A stretch of DNA of 64,000 nucleotides from PALSA-129 sp050014595 (GTDB taxonomy: Bacteria > Acidobacteriota > Terriglobia > Bryobacterales > Bryobacteraceae), in NCBI GenBank assembly GCA_050014595.1, contig JBEKDA010000021.1:1-64000 (forward strand). The letters are read 5' to 3'. The notes beneath the pieces were generated by a model. The model did not search any database, was not told the DNA's origin, and worked only from the letters and a program-made list of their open reading frames with translations. Each line of letters starts with the position of its first letter. Position 1 is the first letter of the stretch. This document shows positions 59,323 through 64,000 of the stretch, one piece after another. A program made the position numbers and the translations under genes.

Positions 59323-60612
59323 TTACCACATCAACCGCAAATCGATTTTGAAGAGCTTGTCCGTAGTCACCAGGCCCGAAGTCGGGTCCTGATCGCGCTC
59401 GTGCCCGTAGGTGGCGCGCAACACCACGTTGCCGAGTTCCGTGAGCGCTCGCTCGCTGCCGAAGTTCCAGGCCTCCGTATGGTTCGCCGGCCCGCCGGCG
59501 ATCGTCTGCTTCATGCGGTCGTACCGGGCCATCACGGCGAAACCGCGCTGGATGTAGTAATCCACTTCGGCGCGATACCCATTCGAAATGAAGTGCGTGA
59601 GCGGATTGCCTGGCTCGTCCTGCCAGTCGTCGTCGTCCCGCAGATAGCCGCCCAAGACGTCCAGCTTGTCGAAGAACAGGTAGTTGCCGAAAACGCCATA
59701 GCGCCGAATCGTGGGGCGGTACGTGAACTCGTCCGGAGCTCCCTGGTTCTGCACCTGGTCTTTTGTGCCGCGGTAGGTCATGAATGTGACGCCGCCATCG
59801 GGGCCGAACCAGTAATCGGCGTCGAACCAGTAATCCTTGGAGTTCTTGGTGGAGTTGAAAAGGATCTCGCTACCGTCGGCGTTCAGCCCGTTGGTGACCT
59901 TGGCCGAGACTGCGAACACCTGCTTGAAGTAGTTCGAGGCCCACGTGTATCCCACGTTGATCCCCACCGGATGCTGGTCCAGCGAAAAGTTGGTCGGGCT
60001 GGTGTTCTCCAGCAGGGGAGCGGGATCGGGGAACAGGTTGTAGAACATGGCTGCCCGCGTGCCTTCTCCCTCCTGCATGTGCATTTCGCCAACCTTGAAG
60101 AAATAGCTGCTGTTGGCGCGGCCCCCGGTATAGGTCATCACGGCCTGTTCCAGGTTGGTGCTGCCGCCCTGATACAGTTCGAAGTGCGTGATGTAGGAGA
60201 ATCCGGTGTCCGGCACCGCCCCGGCCGAAAACAGCGCGGCTTCATCCAGATTGAAGCTGGAACTGGAGGCGGGAGTGGCGCCGCTGCCCGCCGTCTTATC
60301 CACCGTGAAGCTGCCCTGGCCGATCACCGCCAGCGTATTGGTTATGTTGAATTTGATGTCCTTGTCCAATGCGGAAACTTTGGGCGCCGCCTTGGTGCCA
60401 TCCATTTCGTCGGGAGGAAGCCGATACCCCAGCCGCTTGAACATATAGCCGGTCTTATTCAGGGCTGGCGGAATGGTGTGGCAGGTGTAGCACTTCACAC
60501 CGAACTTTCGGGCAAAGGCCGGAATGGCCCGTCCCGGCTGTGGAGCCAAAACGAGTGCCGCCAAAATCGGCACGACGGCCGGGAGCCAGAACTTTCTACG
60601 CGGTAGAGCCAT
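59323..60612 (-). CDS. Cytochrome-porin fusion, Cyc2-like
   Basis: A 429-residue outer-membrane protein. After a signal peptide (to about residue 29), a single heme site C41-YTCH (IPAFARKFGVKCYTCHTIPPALNKTGYMFKRLGY) is directly followed by a porin-like beta-barrel (about 85-429, alternating strands such as FFKVGEMHM, WFDADYWFG and TEAWNFGSERALTELGN). It ends in an aromatic C-terminal residue (LFKIDLRLMW). A monoheme joined to a barrel is the plan of Cyc2 Fe(II) oxidases. Identity to proven Cyc2 has not been tested. It is the first gene of the respiratory operon. No certain promoter is seen upstream. Confidence 0.8.
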   Translation of the reverse strand: MALPRRKFWLPAVVPILAALVLAPQPGRAIPAFARKFGVKCYTCHTIPPALNKTGYMFKRLGYRLPPDEMDGTKAAPKVSALDKDIKFNITNTLAVIGQGSFTVDKTAGSGATPASSSSFNLDEAALFSAGAVPDTGFSYITHFELYQGGSTNLEQAVMTYTGGRANSSYFFKVGEMHMQEGEGTRAAMFYNLFPDPAPLLENTSPTNFSLDQHPVGINVGYTWASNYFKQVFAVSAKVTNGLNADGSEILFNSTKNSKDYWFDADYWFGPDGGVTFMTYRGTKDQVQNQGAPDEFTYRPTIRRYGVFGNYLFFDKLDVLGGYLRDDDDWQDEPGNPLTHFISNGYRAEVDYYIQRGFAVMARYDRMKQTIAGGPANHTEAWNFGSERALTELGNVVLRATYGHERDQDPTSGLVTTDKLFKIDLRLMW

Positions 60613-60699
60613 GCCGCCGGAAGGGCACGCCGATGGCCAAGTGAGGACTCCTTTTATCTCAATTGCTTAGAGATGTTCCAAACCCAATATGGGGAGCCG

Positions 60700-60830
60700 A
60701 TTCCCCGGTTTTGCCGGGGAGCTGTGGAATCGATTCCCCAGCCTGTGGGACGGCCTTTCAGGCTGCGGATCCGCGTTCCAGCGGGTAACGTACTACTTGA
60801 TTTGTAGCGCCGGCGGTCTTTGCCGCCGGT
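60700..60830. repeat. Cluster of short inverted repeats upstream of the Cyc2-like operon
   Basis: Stems include CCCCGG-TTTTG-CCGGGG (about 60703-60719) and GCCGGCGG-TCTTTG-CCGCCGG (about 60809-60830). Such hairpins are typical of REP elements mobilised by RAYT transposases, a fragment of which lies just downstream. The remaining bases show no gene. Confidence 0.5.
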
Positions 60831-60906
60831 TCCTCTTGGAATATGTACTGGTATAGAAGACTGCCCCATGGGGTTCCTGAGAACTCCCACGTCTTCGCTC
60901 GGCTCA

Positions 60907-60990
60907 GTGATCGCATACGTTGAGCGAAATCCGGTCAGAAGCGGCTTTGCAGCGCGCCTCGAAGAGTGGCGATGGTCAAGCGCTGGCAAG
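60907..60990 (+). pseudogene. C-terminal fragment of a REP-associated tyrosine transposase (RAYT/Y1 type)
   Basis: The peptide VIAYVERNPVRSGF ... LEEWRWSSAG is the distinctive C-terminal motif of TnpA-REP/IS200-like transposases. Everything upstream, including the catalytic HUH and Tyr regions, is absent, so it is a dead remnant. It lies among REP-like hairpins, 25 bp from the response regulator stop. Confidence 0.7.
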
Positions 60991-61013
60991 ACACCGGCGG
61001 TAGAACCCCGAGT

Positions 61014-62381
61014 TCATTCCCCAGCCTGCGGTTCTTTCTCCCGTTTCAATAACGCGTAAAACGTTTTGCGATCCACGCCGGCCTCGCGCGCCGCGGCGCT
61101 GATGTTGCCGTCGCAACGAGCCAACAGCGTTTGGGCGTAAGAGAGCTCGAAGCTCGCCAGGTACTGTTCCCGCGCCTCTTTCCACGGAAGGCTGGAAAGA
61201 TGGCAAGCCGCGCCGGTTGGTTGCAGGTCGTCGGCGACGTCTTCCGGCTCCAGAACACCGCCGGGGTGTAGTGCCGTGAGCTTCTCCATGAGGTTCTTGA
61301 GCTGCCGCACATTGCCCGGCCAGGGCTGGCTGAGAAGCGTTTCATAGAATCGAGGCGACGCGGACAGGCTCTTGCCATAACGCCGGGAAAATCGCTCCAG
61401 GAAGAAACGGGCCAGGTGAGGAATGTCTTCCGGCCTTTCGCGCAACGCGGGCAACTTCACCGTGACCACACCTAGCCGGTAGTACAACTCTTCGCGAAAT
61501 GTGCCGGCCTTGATCTTCGCCGCCAGGTCCTGGTTCGTCGCGCACAGAATCCGGCAATCTACGCGCACCGGCTCGAGGCCTCCCAGACGCCGCAGTTGGC
61601 GTTCTTCGACGAAGCGAAACAGGCGCGTTTGCAGTTCCACGCTCAGATCGCCGATCTCGTCCAGGAACAGCGTGCCGCCATCGGCCGATTCGATCAACCC
61701 TTTCTTGGTGCGCTCCGCGCCGGTGAAGGCTCCGCGCTCGTAACCGAACAACTCGCTCTCGATGAGCGAGCCCGGCAGGGCACTGCACTCCACCGGCACG
61801 AACGGCCTGTTCTTACGCGGGCTCTGGCTTTGAATGTAGCGGGCCATGACTTCCTTGCCCGTGCCGCTCTCCCCCAGAATCATGACGGTGGCATCGGTCG
61901 AGGCCGCGCGCCGCGCCTTTTCGGTCAATTCCAGCATGACGGCGCTGCGGCTCTGGGGATGGTCGCTTTCGCCGAGCGCCTCCAGCCTTCCTTTCAGCCT
62001 GTCGACCTCCTGCTCCAACTCCGCGTGAGACAGCGCCCGCTTCACCACCAGCAGAAGATCCTCCCGCTTGAACGGCTTCTGCAGGTAATCGAATGCGCCG
62101 TTGCGCATGGCCAGCACCGCACCCTCCACCGATCCGAACGCCGTGAGAAAAACGATCGGCAGGCCGGGATGTGCCTCGTGCAGCCGCGCGAAAACCTCCT
62201 CGCCCGACATCCCGGGCATCCGCATGTCCAGCAACACCAGGTCGGGCGGCTTTGCCAGCGCATCCGCCAGGCCCTTGACCGGATCCGCGTAGGCCGTCAC
62301 GGTGGTCTCCGGAAACTTCAGCATGCGCTGAATGTTCTCGCCCATCGCCGGCTCGTCGTCAATTACGAAGATGCGATTCAC
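61014..62381 (-). CDS. NtrC-type sigma54-dependent response regulator
   Basis: The GTG at 62381 overlaps the kinase stop and gives 455 residues (MNRIFVIDDEP...). A receiver domain with phosphoacceptor Asp52 (LVLLDMRMP) is followed by the AAA+ domain with GESGTGKE and the sigma54 loop GAFTGA. A Fis-type helix-turn-helix (NISAAAREAGVDRKTFYALLKR) is at the C-terminus. It activates sigma54 promoters when phosphorylated by the partner kinase. It lies directly upstream of the Cyc2-like operon on the same strand, so it is the likely regulator of that operon. Confidence 0.94.
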   Translation of the reverse strand: MNRIFVIDDEPAMGENIQRMLKFPETTVTAYADPVKGLADALAKPPDLVLLDMRMPGMSGEEVFARLHEAHPGLPIVFLTAFGSVEGAVLAMRNGAFDYLQKPFKREDLLLVVKRALSHAELEQEVDRLKGRLEALGESDHPQSRSAVMLELTEKARRAASTDATVMILGESGTGKEVMARYIQSQSPRKNRPFVPVECSALPGSLIESELFGYERGAFTGAERTKKGLIESADGGTLFLDEIGDLSVELQTRLFRFVEERQLRRLGGLEPVRVDCRILCATNQDLAAKIKAGTFREELYYRLGVVTVKLPALRERPEDIPHLARFFLERFSRRYGKSLSASPRFYETLLSQPWPGNVRQLKNLMEKLTALHPGGVLEPEDVADDLQPTGAACHLSSLPWKEAREQYLASFELSYAQTLLARCDGNISAAAREAGVDRKTFYALLKREKEPQAGE

Positions 62382-63454
62382 GACGGATTGCCTCCGACAA
62401 ACCAATGGTAGGGCTGCCCCCGCGTAAAACGCGCCGGGGGTATCTCGACGACGAAACTGGCTCCGCCGCCGCTTCTGTCTTCATACCACATGCGGCCGTC
62501 GTACATATCGAGGAGGCTGGCGCCGAGGAACAGCCCGAGCCCGAGACGCTCCCGCCCCGGACTTTGGGAAATGAACGGCTCGAACAGGTGCTCCCGGATA
62601 CTTTCGGGAACACCTGGTCCATTGTCTTCGATTCTGAGGAGCACCTTGGCCCCCGCCGTGCGGTACGGTTCCAGCCGGATCCAGATGGTGGCGCCCTCAC
62701 GCCCTTTGAGCGCGTCTAGGGCGTTGCTCAGCAGACCGCGGACGACTTCGCTGACCACATGCCCGGGCAGGTTGACGCGGGGGACATCCGCAATTTCCTG
62801 CACCACTCGAACCCCCTGCTCATGCGCTGAAGGCAGGAGCGCCGTTAGCGCTTCTTCCAAGGCCTCGGACGGAGCCGAGGGAGCGAAGACCTCGCCGCCC
62901 CGCTCGCGCCGCAACGCCTGCAGCAGTGTGCGCGCGATGTTTCCCATGTAGCGCATTTCCTTGAGCATCTGCTGGAGATCGCTGCAGAGGGCTGCGTCCG
63001 CCTTCCGTTCTTCCAGCAGCACCTCGATGCGGCTGGTCACGATCGCCAGCGGATTGTTAAATTCGTGCATGAAGCCGGCCGTGAATTGGCCCAGCAGCGT
63101 GAGTTGATGCGACAACCGGGCCTGCTGGTCGGCGGCCGACAGTTCTTCACGCATTCGTGCCGTTCGGTAGCGCAAGGTCTCCAACTGCAGCTTGAGTTGT
63201 TCGGCCTCTTCGCGGGCGTTCCGGGCCTCGCGGAGCGCGTGATTACGCCGGCGGCGGAAAAGCAGGAGGGCCGGAAGAGGCGCCAGGGAACACGCGACGA
63301 CCAGGACCAGGCTGGGGGCCAGAGCCGAGGGAGGAAAACTCCATCGCAGGATCCAGCAAAGCGGCAAAACCCAGATGCCGCTCAGCCAGATCAGATGCCG
63401 CGACCAGCCATTCGGCTGGCCGGGCGCATTGTTTCCGCGCTGATCTTCGGGCAT
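62378..63454 (-). CDS. Membrane sensor histidine kinase
   Basis: A 358-residue kinase with two N-terminal membrane helices (about 21-38, 47-66) separated by a very short loop. A coiled coil (about 72-112) leads to the phosphoacceptor His130 in GFMHEFNNPLAIV, a NtrB-like box. The ATPase motifs are LLSNALDAL, RIEDNGPGVP and GLGLFLGASLLD. The tiny external loop suggests it senses within the membrane or cytoplasm rather than a periplasmic ligand. Coupled (GTGA overlap) to its response regulator. Confidence 0.92.
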   Translation of the reverse strand: MPEDQRGNNAPGQPNGWSRHLIWLSGIWVLPLCWILRWSFPPSALAPSLVLVVACSLAPLPALLLFRRRRNHALREARNAREEAEQLKLQLETLRYRTARMREELSAADQQARLSHQLTLLGQFTAGFMHEFNNPLAIVTSRIEVLLEERKADAALCSDLQQMLKEMRYMGNIARTLLQALRRERGGEVFAPSAPSEALEEALTALLPSAHEQGVRVVQEIADVPRVNLPGHVVSEVVRGLLSNALDALKGREGATIWIRLEPYRTAGAKVLLRIEDNGPGVPESIREHLFEPFISQSPGRERLGLGLFLGASLLDMYDGRMWYEDRSGGGASFVVEIPPARFTRGQPYHWFVGGNPS

Positions 63455-63477
63455 ATAGGCAGGTTGCTGCCGGCAGC

Positions 63478-63780
63478 TTATGCGGCTTCGGACTGGCGCG
63501 GCTGAATCTCTTTGAGAATGGTGGCTTCAAACTCATCCCGCGCGACTTCCATTTCATAATGCGCCTGCATATTCATCCACATTTGGACCGACGTTCCGAA
63601 GTAACGCGCCAGGCGCATGGCAGTCTCGGCGGTAATGCCGCGCGTGCCGTGGACGATCGCGGTGATGCGGTTGGGGGAGACGTGCAGCGCCCTCGCCAAC
63701 TGATTCATGGTGAGGCCAAAGTCGTCCATGAATTCTTTCAGATGTTCTCCGGGATGAATGGGCGGCAGTCTTTTGGGCAT
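63478..63780 (-). CDS. higA: HigA-type antitoxin
   Basis: A 100-residue XRE helix-turn-helix protein (LPPIHPGEHLKEFMDDFGLTMNQLARALHVSPNRITAIVHGTRGITAETAMRLARYFGTS), the standard addiction-module HigA family. It begins 9 nt after the HigB toxin stop, giving toxin-first order. It would neutralise HigB and repress the operon. Confidence 0.93.
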   Translation of the reverse strand: MPKRLPPIHPGEHLKEFMDDFGLTMNQLARALHVSPNRITAIVHGTRGITAETAMRLARYFGTSVQMWMNMQAHYEMEVARDEFEATILKEIQPRQSEAA

Positions 63781-63789
63781 GGGTCCTCC

Positions 63790-64000
63790 TTAGTGGTAAT
63801 CCACGATTTCGACGTCGTAGGCGTTTCCTTCGTGCCAACGAAAGCAGAGGCGGTACCGATCGTTGATCCTAATGCTGTGTTGTCCGATCCGGTCCCTTTT
63901 CAGGGCTTCGAGCCGGTTGCTCGGCCGGACCAGAAGATCGCGCAACGTTGCCGCGACGTGCAGAGCGTCCAGGCGACGGCGCGCAGCGGATTCGATGTTT
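63790..64000 (-). CDS. higB: HigB-type toxin (RelE/ParE superfamily), partial
   Basis: The 3' part of the gene; the N-terminus lies beyond the window. The visible C-terminal about 69 residues include RLEALKRDRIGQHSIRIN, DRYRLCFRWHEGNAYDVEIVDYH, the usual HigB ending. It is an mRNA-cleaving toxin paired with HigA immediately downstream. Confidence 0.9.
   Translation of the reverse strand, partial: NIESAARRRLDALHVAATLRDLLVRPSNRLEALKRDRIGQHSIRINDRYRLCFRWHEGNAYDVEIVDYH

Noticed and set aside
60661..60690. Possible sigma54 promoter upstream of the Cyc2-like operon (minus strand TTTGG...GC)
   Set aside because: There are 11 nt rather than 10 between the GG and GC, so the spacing does not fit -24/-12. 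Kept only as context.
1..64000. CRISPR arrays and phage structural genes
   Set aside because: No regularly spaced direct repeats or Cas-type genes, and no phage capsid or tail proteins, were recognised.

Overview
The window looks like a chromosomal segment of a high-GC Acidobacteriota, probably of the Solibacter/Bryobacter group. That is an inference from gene content: a PknB-like kinase fused to TPRs, secreted carboxypeptidase-regulatory-like proteins, plant-polysaccharide enzymes, many small toxin-antitoxin loci, and small acidobacterial-type hypotheticals. The sequence was read by eye and no database was searched.

Layout. Positions 0.2-10.4 kb hold a sugar/sugar-acid catabolic neighbourhood: LysR regulator, SDR dehydrogenase, KDG-kinase-like PfkB protein, P5C dehydrogenase, Gfo/Idh oxidoreductase, YghZ-type aldo/keto reductase and a FucP/GluP-type sugar permease. 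It is interrupted by a lower-GC cassette (7060-8813) that has 19-bp terminal inverted repeats, is flanked by a 12-bp direct repeat, and carries a membrane-anchored HNH nuclease and four small ORFs. Positions 10.4-22.2 kb hold a Ser/Thr kinase, a TPR protein, a metallo-beta-lactamase-fold protein, a GH53 galactanase, an esterase and a GH2 beta-galactosidase (a galactan-degrading set), then an FHA-sigma54 activator.

The centre, 22.3-34.7 kb, is an extracellular electron transfer (EET) locus. Two secreted carboxypeptidase-regulatory-like proteins precede two tandem OmcA/MtrC-type decaheme cytochromes, a DmsE/MtrA-type periplasmic decaheme, an MtrB/PioB-type porin and a four-heme cytochrome c. 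This is an MtrCAB-like porin-cytochrome conduit. Positions 34.7-53.9 kb are mixed: toxin-antitoxin modules (one with an internally deleted toxin), a Crp-family regulator, TauE/DUF1634, an ECF sigma/anti-sigma pair, a 20-residue Lys-rich peptide gene with its own promoter and terminator, dnaB, DUF421, tRNA-Ser, a NarL-type two-component pair, a phosphodiesterase, a second Crp-type regulator, and decayed fragments.

Positions 53.9-63.5 kb, all on the minus strand, form a second respiratory operon. In transcription order it encodes a monoheme cytochrome-porin fusion resembling Cyc2, a monoheme cytochrome c, a GltD-like FAD/NAD(P)/Fe-S protein, a Rieske protein, a cytochrome b with b6-type histidine spacing, and a membrane-anchored hexaheme cytochrome c. 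Upstream lies an NtrC-type sigma54 two-component system. A truncated copy of the operon's 3' end lies at 52.7-53.0 kb. The window ends in a HigBA module. Together the two loci would give the cell two outer-membrane electron conduits and a quinone-linked complex possibly coupled to NAD(P); the direction of electron flow cannot be read from sequence.
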